Assembly: GCA_016937855.1 (NCBI GenBank)
Contig: JAFGVU010000184.1
Coordinates: forward strand, 62,001 to 126,000
Direction of reading: 5' to 3'
From: Bacteroidales bacterium
GTDB lineage: Bacteria; Bacteroidota; Bacteroidia; Bacteroidales; ML635J-15
DNA: 64,000 nucleotides
In this document: in pieces, positions 8,656-17,340 of the stretch
Numbering within the stretch: position 1 is the stretch's first letter
Layout of the letters: every line of letters begins with the position of its first letter
Notes under the pieces: model-generated
The model's database searches: none
What the model saw: only the letters and a program-made list of their open reading frames with translations
Told to the model about the DNA's origin: nothing
Made by a program: the position numbers and the translations under genes

Positions 8656-9579
8656 TCAACAATCCACTTTTGATATATTCAATATCAGACCATCTCTTGC
8701 TTCAATAGTGTTTGGGAATATTTCTCTGGCTTCTTTTATCAGTCCATCTACATTTTTGTATCTCGAAGAGAAATGTCCAATAATAAGTTTTTTTGCATTA
8801 ACATCTTTAGCTATCTCGGCTGCCTGTTTGGCTGTTGAGTGCATAGTTTCTTTTGCTAAAGCCTTTAAGTCTTCGCCAAAAGTAGCTTCGTGATAAAGTA
8901 AGTCAATATCTTTAATGTAATTTTTAAGATTTTTTAATGGCAATGTGTCGGTGCAAAAAGCAAATGATAATGGTCGTGTAGCAGGTGTTGTAATATCAGA
9001 ATTTGATATGTTTATATTGTTGATAAATAAGTCTTTACCATTTTTTATATCTAGTATTTGTTTAATTGAAAGATTGTATTTCGATATAGCTTCTTTTCTA
9101 ATATTATTTAGCTTTTGTTTTTCTTCAAACAAAAAACCAAAGACTTGTTTACTGTGTTTTAGAGGAAAACTTGAAACTTGTAAAAATTTATTTGCGAATA
9201 TTTTGTTTTTACCATTAGGATCTAGAGCTATAAAGTTAATTTTATACTTTAACTCATCGTTATTTAGTTTTAGAACTGTTTCGTATATTTCTTTAAACTT
9301 AGCAGGGGCATAGATATTAAGCTTAGTTTTTCGTCCAAGTAAGTTGAAGCTGGAAAGAAGTCCAAAAATACCATATATATGGTCTCCATGTAGATGAGAA
9401 ATGAATATGTTTTTAAGTTTACCAAATGGCACTTTAAATTTTCTCATTTGGATTTGTGTTCCTTCTGCACAGTCTATTAGAAAAGGTTCGTTATTATACA
9501 GCACGACCTGAGCCGTAGGAAACCTCTGTGATGTAGGTAGTGCGCTACTACTACCCAATATTTTTACTTGAAAATTCAT
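8656..9579 (-). CDS. rnz: ribonuclease Z (tRNA 3'-endonuclease)
   Basis: 307 residues, the short bacterial RNase Z form. It cleaves tRNA precursors 3' of the discriminator base. The metallo-beta-lactamase core has SHLHGDHIYGIFGLL (HxHxDH zinc motif), FAFCTDTLPL, LLYHEATFGEDL, AMHSTAKQAAEIA and LIIGHFSSRYK, the last being the family HFSxRY ending. The exosite loop corresponds to the Lys-rich insert near residues 155-200. It sits downstream of rpsA but is separated by a strong terminator, so it is probably transcribed separately. Confidence 0.95.
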   Translation of the reverse strand: MNFQVKILGSSSALPTSQRFPTAQVVLYNNEPFLIDCAEGTQIQMRKFKVPFGKLKNIFISHLHGDHIYGIFGLLSSFNLLGRKTKLNIYAPAKFKEIYETVLKLNNDELKYKINFIALDPNGKNKIFANKFLQVSSFPLKHSKQVFGFLFEEKQKLNNIRKEAISKYNLSIKQILDIKNGKDLFINNINISNSDITTPATRPLSFAFCTDTLPLKNLKNYIKDIDLLYHEATFGEDLKALAKETMHSTAKQAAEIAKDVNAKKLIIGHFSSRYKNVDGLIKEAREIFPNTIEARDGLILNISKVDC

Positions 9580-9592
9580 ATTTTAAATTAAA

Positions 9593-9625
9593 AAAAGCTG
9601 TTCTCTATAACGGAGAACAGCTTTT
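9593..9625 (-). terminator. rho-independent terminator of rpsA
   Basis: A perfect 13-bp inverted repeat (AAAAGCTGTTCTC at 9593-9605, its complement at 9613-9625) with a 7-base loop. Read on the minus strand it lies 20 bases past the rpsA stop and is followed by a T-rich run, so it should end the rpsA transcript before rnz. Confidence 0.85.
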
Positions 9626-9645
9626 AATGTTATTTTAAAACCAAT

Positions 9646-11685
9646 TTATTTTTGGTTTTTATCCTTTTTTTCTTGTTGAAGAAGCTCTTCTTTTAAAGCA
9701 GCTAGGTCAGTAACATCACCGATAGTTGTTTTTTCGATTTTGTCGTTAGCTGGTTTTGCTTTTCTAGGTTTGCTTCCACCACCTTCGTTTTTGCCTTTGC
9801 GTTCTTCTTGAGCTTGAGCTTTATTGATGTCTTCGTGTATTCTAGAGTGCGAAACAAAGATTTTTTTAGCATCTTTATTAAACTCAATAACTTTGAAGTT
9901 CAATTTTTCATCAATTTTTGCAGGATTTCCGTCTTCTTTTACAAGATGTTTTGGAGTTGCAAATCCTTCTACACCATAAGGTAATGCTACAATAGAACCT
10001 TTGTCGTTCATTTCGATTATAGTACCTTCATGGATTGAGTCAATTGTGAAAATAGTTTCAAATACTTCCCAAGGATTTTCTTCGATTTGCTTGTGACCTA
10101 AGCTTAAACGACGGTTTTCTTTATCTATTTCTAAAACAACGACTTCTAATTCAGCGTTTATTGAAGTAAATTCTGCCGGATGTTTAATTTTCTTAGTCCA
10201 AGAAAGGTCAGAAATATGTACAAGTCCATCAACACCTTCTTCGAGTTCTACAAAAACTCCAAAGTTAGTAAAGTTCCGTACTTTAGATTTGTGTTTAGAA
10301 CCCATTGGGTATTTGCTTTCGATGTCTTCCCATGGATCTGGGTGAAGTTGTTTAATGCCAAGAGACATTTTGCGTTCTTCGCGATCTAAAGTAAGAATAA
10401 CAGCTTCTACTTCGTCACCAACTTTCATAAACTCTTGAGCAGAGCGTAAGTGTTGTGACCATGACATTTCACTAACGTGGATAAGACCTTCGACACCGGT
10501 AGTGATTTCAACAAATGCTCCGTAGTCAGCTAAAACAACAACTTTTCCTTTAACTTTATCACCAACTTGCATGCTTTCATCAAGAGCATCCCATGGATGT
10601 GGAGTTAATTGTTTAAGACCTAAAGCAATACGTTTTTTATCATCATCAAAGTCAAGAATTACCACCTGAATTTTAGAGTCAAGTGTGACAATTTCTTCTG
10701 GATGAGTTACTCTACCCCATGAAAGGTCTGTAATATGGATTAGTCCGTCAACACCACCAAGGTCGATAAATACGCCATAGCTGGTAATGTTTTTAACTGT
10801 ACCTTCGAGAACCTGACCTTTTTCAAGTTTTGAGATAATATGTTTTTTCTGTTCTTCAAGTTCTGCCTCGATAAGTGCCTTATGAGAAACTACAACGTTT
10901 TTAAATTCTTCGTTGATTTTCACAACTTTAAATTCCATCGTTTTTCCAACAAATACATCATAATCTCTAATTGGCTTAACATCGATTTGTGAGCCAGGAA
11001 GGAAAGCTTCGATTCCAAATACATCAACGATCATACCGCCTTTCGTGCGACATTTGATGTATCCATTAACGATTTCATCTTTTTCGTGAGCAACATTAAC
11101 ACGCTCCCAAGATTTAAGCGACTGAGCTTTTTTGTGAGAAAGAATCAATTGTCCATCGATACTTTCCATATTTTCAACAAAAACTTCTACTTTGTCGCCA
11201 ACTTTAAGCATCTCTTCGCTACGAAACTCGTTAGCATTGATAATACCTTCGGATTTGTATCCAATGTTTACAACAACTTCTCTTTTGTTAATTGCTACTA
11301 CGGTACCATCAACGACTTCACCTTCCATAACTAATTTGAAAGTGTTGTTGTAAATGTCTTCTAATTGTGCTCTTTCAGCTTTTGAATAAGCTTCGTCTTT
11401 TTTTCCGATTAATTCCCAGTTAAAATCGTCTAGTGGCTTTACTTCTGATGATTTTTCTTTTTTTACCGGTTTTTCTTCAACTTTTTTAGCTTTTGGCTCT
11501 TCAATTGTAACTTCTTCAGCTTTTGGCTCTTCAACCACAACTTCTTCAGCTTTTGGCTCTTCTGCGGTTACTTCTTCAGTGTTTTTTTCCTCTGCAGGAG
11601 TTTCTTGAGTTTCTTCTTTTGTTTCAGAAACCTGAATGTTTTCAACTTCTTCGTTTAAAACTTCGTTTTTTTCTTGTTCTGTCAT
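9646..11685 (-). CDS. rpsA: 30S ribosomal protein S1
   Basis: 679 residues with six S1 RNA-binding domains between about residues 120 and 620; clear starts include GEVVDGTVVAINKREVVVNI, NGYIKCRTKGGMIVDVFG, LEGTVKNITSYGVFIDLGG, VKGKVVVLADYGAFVEI and SKVRNFTNFGVFVELEEG. S1 brings mRNA to the 30S subunit, which matters in this phylum where Shine-Dalgarno sites are scarce. The first 90 residues are a disordered acidic leader with three imperfect copies of EEPKAEEV. The tail is Lys/Glu/Gln-rich. Preceded by a good TTTG/TACTTTTG promoter and followed by a terminator, so monocistronic. Confidence 0.96.
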   Translation of the reverse strand: MTEQEKNEVLNEEVENIQVSETKEETQETPAEEKNTEEVTAEEPKAEEVVVEEPKAEEVTIEEPKAKKVEEKPVKKEKSSEVKPLDDFNWELIGKKDEAYSKAERAQLEDIYNNTFKLVMEGEVVDGTVVAINKREVVVNIGYKSEGIINANEFRSEEMLKVGDKVEVFVENMESIDGQLILSHKKAQSLKSWERVNVAHEKDEIVNGYIKCRTKGGMIVDVFGIEAFLPGSQIDVKPIRDYDVFVGKTMEFKVVKINEEFKNVVVSHKALIEAELEEQKKHIISKLEKGQVLEGTVKNITSYGVFIDLGGVDGLIHITDLSWGRVTHPEEIVTLDSKIQVVILDFDDDKKRIALGLKQLTPHPWDALDESMQVGDKVKGKVVVLADYGAFVEITTGVEGLIHVSEMSWSQHLRSAQEFMKVGDEVEAVILTLDREERKMSLGIKQLHPDPWEDIESKYPMGSKHKSKVRNFTNFGVFVELEEGVDGLVHISDLSWTKKIKHPAEFTSINAELEVVVLEIDKENRRLSLGHKQIEENPWEVFETIFTIDSIHEGTIIEMNDKGSIVALPYGVEGFATPKHLVKEDGNPAKIDEKLNFKVIEFNKDAKKIFVSHSRIHEDINKAQAQEERKGKNEGGGSKPRKAKPANDKIEKTTIGDVTDLAALKEELLQQEKKDKNQK

Positions 11686-11746
11686 TTTGTTAATAATTTT
11701 TTTCTTTAATTAAGTTGGACATTATGTATAAATAAAATTTGAGGTG

Positions 11747-11776
11747 CAAAAGTAGTCTTTTTTTCTGAATATCAAA
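11747..11776 (-). promoter_or_regulatory. probable rpsA promoter (Bacteroidota -33/-7 type)
   Basis: On the minus strand TTTG (11776-11773) is followed after 18 bases by TACTTTTG (11754-11747), matching the TTTG / TAnnTTTG consensus of the Bacteroidota housekeeping sigma factor. It lies about 60 bases before the rpsA ATG. Confidence 0.6.
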
Positions 11777-11904
11777 TATTTTTGAAGAAAAATGTCTAGG
11801 AAATGGCTTAGATATTCATTATTCAAATCTCATTTATTCAATTTTTATGTTTATTACATCTAAAGTCAAATAAAATATCACTAATTTTGCATAAAATTAA
11901 ATAA

Positions 11905-12651
11905 TTGGAATTTATAAAGCGAAATATTAACGGAATACTTGGAACTATACTTTTTCATTTGATTATAGTTTTTATTGCAATGATTTTTGGAATAAATTCG
12001 GCTGTAGATTATCAGGAAACCTATATGCTTATCGAGCCTCAGTTTCTTGAAGAAATGGAGCAAGATAAGGATGACACTAACCCGGATTCAGAGCACGGAG
12101 AAATAGATATTGAACAATATATAAAGGAAATCAGAAACGTAGGAAGCAATTATCAAGGCGGCAAGTCGCCCCAAGAATTACAAGCTATGTCGCAAGAAGA
12201 GATTCGTAAAATGTATGAGGAAGAGATGTTGCGGGAGAAGTATGGTGAGGATTACGACAAGATGATGAACTCTAGTTATGAGGACTATATAAATAATCCA
12301 AATCAAAACTCGAACAGTTCTAACACAAATGAGTCTTCCAATAATAGCTCAAACGAGTCTTATGCAGGACCGGCCTTAGTCTTTGTTGAACTTGAAAACC
12401 CTAACAGAGGTAAATCTTATATCGAAGTGCCTGTTTTTACCTGCCGTCATGGAGGTACTGTTGTAATTAACATCTCGATTGACTCTGACGGACGTGTAAA
12501 ATCTGCCAATGTTGCATCTGTAAAATCTACAGGTGATGGTTCATGCATAAGTGATGCAGCAAGAAATGCCGCCTTAAATTCTAGATTTACTACCCTTGCT
12601 GGCGGGAAAACAGAAACAGGAAAGATTACATATCAGTTTATTCAACAGTAG
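11905..12651 (+). CDS. TonB-like energy-transducer/periplasmic protein
   Basis: 248 residues from a TTG start (no upstream ATG in frame). One membrane helix near residues 11-30 (GILGTILFHLIIVFIAMIFG) anchors it in the inner membrane. Residues 45-135 form a charged, partly coiled linker (EEIRKMYEEEMLREKYGEDYDKMM) and then an Asn/Ser-rich run. The C-terminal 90 residues, with YIEVPVFTC, GGTVVINISIDSDGRVKSANV and a terminal ITYQFIQ, resemble the TonB C-terminal beta-alpha-beta fold. Canonical TonB linkers are rich in Pro-Lys and Pro-Glu; this one is not, so the partner and role are uncertain. Confidence 0.72.
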   Translation: MEFIKRNINGILGTILFHLIIVFIAMIFGINSAVDYQETYMLIEPQFLEEMEQDKDDTNPDSEHGEIDIEQYIKEIRNVGSNYQGGKSPQELQAMSQEEIRKMYEEEMLREKYGEDYDKMMNSSYEDYINNPNQNSNSSNTNESSNNSSNESYAGPALVFVELENPNRGKSYIEVPVFTCRHGGTVVINISIDSDGRVKSANVASVKSTGDGSCISDAARNAALNSRFTTLAGGKTETGKITYQFIQQ

Positions 12652-12660
12652 TTGATTACT

Positions 12661-13716
12661 TTATCTGTGCTTAATGACAATTGTTTTTTCATTTTTGTTT
12701 TTATCATCATAGATGCGTGCTCTAGTCATAAAGCCTTCGTCGTTGTATATGTATAAATTGTGTTGGATAAGAGTGTTTTTTGAATCATATTCCGAATAAT
12801 TAGTTATCAACCCATCAGTGTACATAAAAACTCCTTTATTATCAACAGATCCTTTTACATATTTTTTGATTTGCGTTGGGTTTTCATAAGACTCATCGTA
12901 CTCTTCCTTTAAAACTAATTTATTTGATTCGTTATATATCAAATATGCAATAATACTTCTTTGTTCGGTTGTGTATCGCCAAATATGGTGAAAGTAGCCT
13001 CCTTTGTCATCAAAGATTTGTTCGTTGACTGTATAGTAGTCTCCCTCCTCTCCTTCCCAAGTGCATATCTGATGAGTATTTTTTATTGTTGAAACTGATT
13101 TTTTTCGCTCGTTGCAATTATAAATCCATTCGTGTTCAATTTTGCCTTTTGAGTCGAACAGCTCTATCTTTTCAGGTTCTTGTTTGTCGCTGTAGTAATA
13201 TTTCCATTCATTTACTAAATATTCTTTATCTCCCTCAAGAATTTTAGTGTTTACAATCATTCCAAAATCATTATATGTCCATTCAACCTTTTCGATTAGC
13301 TTTCCTTTATCATCTTTTGTAATTTGCCTGACAGGATTTCCCGACTCATTGGTTTCATGAATAATAATATAGTCTATTTTATCTTTACCGGAATAATATG
13401 TGTAAGTTCCAGTACTGGTTTTCCCCTCACCAAAGTTACATGTATAAGTTATATGCTCATCGTAATCCTGAGATTCGGTATGAAATTCATAAACTCTTCC
13501 TAATTCGTCAAGATTTTTGACATAATTCCGTTTTTTATCAAGATGGGTTTCTTCCAAAATAACAGTTTTAGTGTTTGGTGGAAACTTGCAATAGATAGGT
13601 GTTTTGTGAACAAATTGCATGTATGGATCTTGTTTTTCTGCAAATCTTGTTTGAGCTTTTGATGTTGTCACCAGCGAAATTGCCAGACTAATCAGAATAA
13701 TTTTTTGTAGATTCAT
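12661..13716 (-). CDS. secreted beta-repeat protein of unknown function
   Basis: 351 residues with a cleavable signal peptide (residues 1-21, ending SKAQ). The mature part is made of irregular short beta repeats, each with a D/N-x-G-K or N-E-x-G-N turn and an aromatic strand (DDKGKLIEKVEWTYNDFG, FDSKGKIEHEWIYN, YDESYENPTQIKKY, YNDEGFMTRARIYDD). This pattern recalls YD/RHS-type or MORN-like repeats found in Bacteroidota surface proteins, but no named domain is certain. No sorting domain or lipobox is seen, so it is probably periplasmic. Convergent with the TonB-like gene. Confidence 0.68.
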   Translation of the reverse strand: MNLQKIILISLAISLVTTSKAQTRFAEKQDPYMQFVHKTPIYCKFPPNTKTVILEETHLDKKRNYVKNLDELGRVYEFHTESQDYDEHITYTCNFGEGKTSTGTYTYYSGKDKIDYIIIHETNESGNPVRQITKDDKGKLIEKVEWTYNDFGMIVNTKILEGDKEYLVNEWKYYYSDKQEPEKIELFDSKGKIEHEWIYNCNERKKSVSTIKNTHQICTWEGEEGDYYTVNEQIFDDKGGYFHHIWRYTTEQRSIIAYLIYNESNKLVLKEEYDESYENPTQIKKYVKGSVDNKGVFMYTDGLITNYSEYDSKNTLIQHNLYIYNDEGFMTRARIYDDKNKNEKTIVIKHR

Positions 13717-13729
13717 AGAACTTTAAATT

Positions 13730-14194
13730 TTAATTAAAATGGTATAAAAATATTATTGTTGAATCGTATGCCGGTTTAGGATTTTCCTTTATTTCCAGTC
13801 TGGCATCAATTTCAGCTTTTGTAATACCTCTAAGATTTGAGATGCTCTTTAATTTGGTAACAACTCTTACTTCTTCGCCAACTAATACAGGTTGGTTGAA
13901 TTTCAGCTTCTCGATTCCGTAATTAACCAACATCTTAATGTTTTTTACTTCAAGAATTTGAAACCAAAGAAAAGGTAAAACCGACACTGTTAGATATCCG
14001 TGAGCGATTGTTGATTTAAAAGGTGATTCTTTTGCAGCGCGTTCGGGGTCTGTGTGTATCCATTGATGATCAAGTGTAGCATCTGCAAATTTATTAATCA
14101 TTTCCTGAGTTATTTTAAGATAGTCAGATTTGCCGATTTCTTTGCCTAGGAATTTTTCAAACTCCTCAAAACTGTGTATTGTTACTTGTGCCAT
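13730..14194 (-). CDS. MaoC-family (R)-specific enoyl-CoA hydratase-like protein
   Basis: 154 residues with a single hot-dog fold. The hydratase 2 motif is intact: FADATLDHQWIHTDPERA, with Asp42 and His47 as the catalytic dyad, then SPFKSTIAHGYLT. Family members add water to trans-2-enoyl-CoA to give the (R)-3-hydroxyacyl-CoA. It is divergent from an acyl-CoA ligase gene 168 bases away, so a shared fatty-acid role is plausible. Substrate chain length is not predictable. Confidence 0.9.
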   Translation of the reverse strand: MAQVTIHSFEEFEKFLGKEIGKSDYLKITQEMINKFADATLDHQWIHTDPERAAKESPFKSTIAHGYLTVSVLPFLWFQILEVKNIKMLVNYGIEKLKFNQPVLVGEEVRVVTKLKSISNLRGITKAEIDARLEIKENPKPAYDSTIIFLYHFN

Positions 14195-14361
14195 AATCTT
14201 TTTTTTTGGGTTTCAATTATCATGCAAAAATACTATAACTGTCAAAAAAGAAAAAACAAATTTATCAACAATGTGCAATAATGGTTGTGTGTATAAAATG
14301 TTTAGTAAATCTTGAATAATTAAAAATTATATTTTACTTTTACGTTTTAAAACAAAGTTTT

Positions 14362-15981
14362 ATGATAAAAGAAAACTTAATTGCATATTTTGAAGAGGCA
14401 ATAATAAACAATTGGGATAAGGTATCTTTACAGGATTATGATAACGGTGGGCTAACATTTGGCGAACTTGCATCTCAGATCGAGCGGATGCATAGTTTAT
14501 TTAAGGAGCACGGGATCAAAAAAGGCGATAAAATCTCACTAATTGGTAAAAATTCAGCAAATTGGGGAACAGTTTATATTTCGGTAGTTTCTTATGGAGC
14601 TGTAATTGTACCACTGCTTCAGGAGTTTAAACCAAAAGATGTTTATAATTTAGTTAACCATTCTGATTCCAAATTATTATTCATTTCGGAGTTTTTATGT
14701 GAAAAAATTGATTTTAATGAATTTGAGAATTTAAACACTATTTATTATCTTGACGATTATAATGTTGCTCACGATTTTACTACAGATTTTATCGCATTTA
14801 ACAAAAATTTAAAAACATCAACAAGAGAAGAATTTAAACTAGAACATATTCCAAATTCTGAACTTGCAGCAATTTTATACACATCAGGAACATCCGGATT
14901 GCCAAAAGGTGTTATGCTAAATCATAATTCTTTGGCTGCAAATGTTCGTTATGCCAGAGCAAATATGCCGTTGGAGTCTGGTGATAGAATTGTATCTTTT
15001 TTGCCTCTCGCTCATTGCTATGGGGCTGCTTTTGAATTTCTATTCCCTTTCTCAAAAGGTTGTACAATAATTTTTCTAGGTAAAGTGCCGTCTCCTCAAA
15101 TTATTATGCGTGCTTTTGGAGAGATTAAACCCCGATTGATACTTTCGGTTCCTCTGGTTATCGAAAAGATTTATAAAAACAAAATTAAGCCTTCAATTGA
15201 TAAGCCTTTTGCAAAAGTTTTATTGAAAACTCCTGTACTTAAAGGAATAGTTTATTCAAAAGTGTTGAAATCACTAAAAGAAGCTTTTGATGGAGAGTTT
15301 AAAGAAGTTGTTATTGGTGGTGCAAAAATGAATCGTGAGGTTGAAACCTTTCTCAGAACAATAGGATTTAATTTCTCTGTTGGATATGGAATGACTGAAT
15401 GCGGACCTCTTATTTCTTATGATGGTTATAAAACTACAAAAATCTACTCGGCAGGAAAAGTAGTTGATGTGTTAGAAATGAAAATTGATGCAAAACAAGA
15501 GGGCAAAGTTGGCGAGATATTGCTTAAAGGCGAAAATGTAATGCTTGGTTACTATAAAAATGACGAAGAAACCAAAAAGGCAATTGATAAAGATGGTTGG
15601 TTACATACCGGAGACCTTGGTATTGTCGATAAGGATGGTTATGTGTTTATTAAAGGACGCAGTAAAAGTATGATACTTACAGGGTCCGGTCAAAATGTTT
15701 ATCCAGAAGAAATTGAATCAAAATTTAACAACTTTCCACTAGTTGGCGAAATCGTAGTTGTAAGTCGTAATAACCTTATAACAGCTCTTATATACCCGGA
15801 TCAGGAGAGAATTAGAAAACACGATCTGCAAGTGGAACAAATTGAGAAAGTTTTTGCTCACTATCAAAAAAGGGTAAACGAAGAACTCCCTGCTTATATG
15901 CAGGTTAATAAGATATTGATTCGTGACGAAGAATTTGAAAAAACACCAAAGAAGAGTATCAAGAGATTCTTGTACGAATAG
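14362..15981 (+). CDS. long-chain acyl-CoA synthetase (AMP-forming)
   Basis: 539 residues of the ANL superfamily. It activates a carboxylic acid with ATP to the acyl-adenylate and then the CoA thioester. The P-loop is YTSGTSGLPKGVM, the A5 motif GYGMTECGP, the A7 hinge region GWLHTGDLGIVDKDGYVFIKGR, and the A10 catalytic lysine lies in the terminal TPKKSIKRF. The order fits long-chain fatty acid ligases of Bacteroidota, which are shorter than E. coli FadD. No signal peptide; cytoplasmic or peripheral to the membrane. Divergent from the MaoC hydratase gene. Confidence 0.93.
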   Translation: MIKENLIAYFEEAIINNWDKVSLQDYDNGGLTFGELASQIERMHSLFKEHGIKKGDKISLIGKNSANWGTVYISVVSYGAVIVPLLQEFKPKDVYNLVNHSDSKLLFISEFLCEKIDFNEFENLNTIYYLDDYNVAHDFTTDFIAFNKNLKTSTREEFKLEHIPNSELAAILYTSGTSGLPKGVMLNHNSLAANVRYARANMPLESGDRIVSFLPLAHCYGAAFEFLFPFSKGCTIIFLGKVPSPQIIMRAFGEIKPRLILSVPLVIEKIYKNKIKPSIDKPFAKVLLKTPVLKGIVYSKVLKSLKEAFDGEFKEVVIGGAKMNREVETFLRTIGFNFSVGYGMTECGPLISYDGYKTTKIYSAGKVVDVLEMKIDAKQEGKVGEILLKGENVMLGYYKNDEETKKAIDKDGWLHTGDLGIVDKDGYVFIKGRSKSMILTGSGQNVYPEEIESKFNNFPLVGEIVVVSRNNLITALIYPDQERIRKHDLQVEQIEKVFAHYQKRVNEELPAYMQVNKILIRDEEFEKTPKKSIKRFLYE

Positions 15982-16532
15982 AAATTTATTTTTTATGTTT
16001 TAGTCGCTAGCTTAATTTCTTGGAAAGTAATCAAAAGACATTATTTTTTTAGAGTTGATGGATTTAAGGATTTTTTTACTTTAGTTCCACACCCCTCACT
16101 GCATAGCTCGGTTGTCATTGTTTTTGACTCTTTGCCCCTTCGAGAAATTCAGGGCACACAGCTCAGTGACCATCAAAAGCATCGTCAAAAACGGGTTTAT
16201 GGTTTTCTTTCACCTCGGGAGGCGCAAGTGTTCTCGCCTGCAATAGGATTTAGTTCGGTAAAGATTTAGGCAACCCAAAGAACTGTAATCACTTGCTTGT
16301 CCGTGGTTACTAATATTGCAAACCTACGGCGTGCTTTTTAAACTATAAAATTATTGTTGGAGGCGAAATGTCGCTTTTTAAGTTTACCTAATTTCTTATG
16401 TTTTATCAAGGATTATGGTTTAGTTTAAGGATTTAAAGAATTTTTAGTAAAATTAACTATTTGTTAACTCTTTTTGCCTAAACTTAAACGTATTGCTTCT
16501 GTTCTTAAAGTATAAATTTAAAAATTATAATT
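15982..16532 (+). other. 551-bp non-coding stretch with palindromic, more GC-rich core
   Basis: No convincing gene. The ends are AT-rich, but about 16081-16330 is noticeably richer in G and C. It contains facing half-sites such as GTTTTTGAC (around 16120) and GTCAAAAAC (around 16190), and CCCTTCGAG next to CAGGGCACACAGCTCAGTGAC. This looks like a dispersed REP-like intergenic element or the decayed remains of a mobile element; no transposase fragment was recognised. Confidence 0.5.
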
Positions 16533-16889
16533 ATGAAAAGTTTAGTAATATTATCACTTAGTTTATTTTTATCCTCAAGTGTTGCATTTGCCACTAATAG
16601 TAACAATCCTGAAGCTGGCGATGCAAAAGCAACAAGTACTATTTTAACACAGGGAAGTAAAACTCAATTGGTTTTGCCTTGGGCAGATTTTAATTCCGTT
16701 GATATGGAGCTTGTTAGCTTTAAAAATGAATATACATTATGGAAGTGTCCGGCATCTGAAGTAAAGTACTATCCCGGCGAAAAAATTAAAGGTGAAAATT
16801 TTAATTATTTTGTTTATAAAAATGGAAAATTTCATTTGACTGTAACAGAAATGAATAAAGCCGGTGTTTATAGTTTCTTTGCAAAATAG
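16533..16889 (+). CDS. small secreted protein of unknown function
   Basis: 118 residues with a clear signal peptide (MKSLVILSLSLFLSSSVAFA, cleavage after AFA). The mature 98 residues have beta-strand character: TQLVLPWADF, DMELVSFKNEYTLWKC, FNYFVYKNGKFHLTV. One cysteine only. No domain recognised. It is monocistronic, between two repeat-bearing intergenic regions. Expected location is the periplasm or outside. Confidence 0.72.
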   Translation: MKSLVILSLSLFLSSSVAFATNSNNPEAGDAKATSTILTQGSKTQLVLPWADFNSVDMELVSFKNEYTLWKCPASEVKYYPGEKIKGENFNYFVYKNGKFHLTVTEMNKAGVYSFFAK

Positions 16890-16959
16890 TTAATCCGATT
16901 TTAAAACACTAATGTCCGATAAAACTATTTTAGGTTCAATAAATACATTGGGATATAAC

Positions 16960-17026
16960 GTCCCTACGGGACTTGGCTCTGGAGGGGGTTGGACTCTTTT
17001 ACCAAAATTTTGTCCCTAGCGGGACA
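16960..17026. repeat. paired REP-like palindromes
   Basis: GTCCC-TAC-GGGAC (16960-16972) and TGTCCC-TAGC-GGGACA (17011-17026) share the same stem with different loops. They bracket a G-rich segment. Paired short palindromes in intergenic DNA are typical of REP/BIME elements. Confidence 0.55.
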
Positions 17027-17131
17027 GAGGCCATTATACCGAAATGAATAAATAAATAGTCTAATCTTCGCATTGCTCGATTATACTATGAATTATTTCA
17101 ATCGGCATTTTCCACTATAGAAATAATAATA

Positions 17132-17150
17132 CGTCCTTCTGTCGTCGGAC
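17132..17150. repeat. dispersed 19-bp repeat, copy 1
   Basis: CGTCCTTCTGTCGTCGGAC matches 17 of 19 bases with a second copy at 22480-22498. It carries GTCC and GGAC ends that can pair. Confidence 0.5.
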
Positions 17151-17340
17151 TATTTATTATTTCACATTGGTATTAGGTGTCAAATGGTGGTAAAAGTTAA
17201 ACTAAACCAAGTTTTAGAAGTCCTTTAGGGAAGATATTGCATTGCTTTTCATTCATTACACTAATTTGATGTTTTTTACCGGACAACATTGATTTTAGAA
17301 TATAGAATAGGCGAAACATGATTTTTATAAGTTCCCTTGC

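Larger units (their letters stand above)
16890..17340 (+). other. 451-bp non-coding stretch with REP-like palindromes
   Basis: No gene is supported. It contains GTCCCTACGGGAC at 16960-16972 and TGTCCCTAGCGGGACA at 17011-17026, two related palindromes 40 bases apart, and a further GTCC...GGAC element at 17132-17150. These look like members of dispersed intergenic repeat families. Confidence 0.55.
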
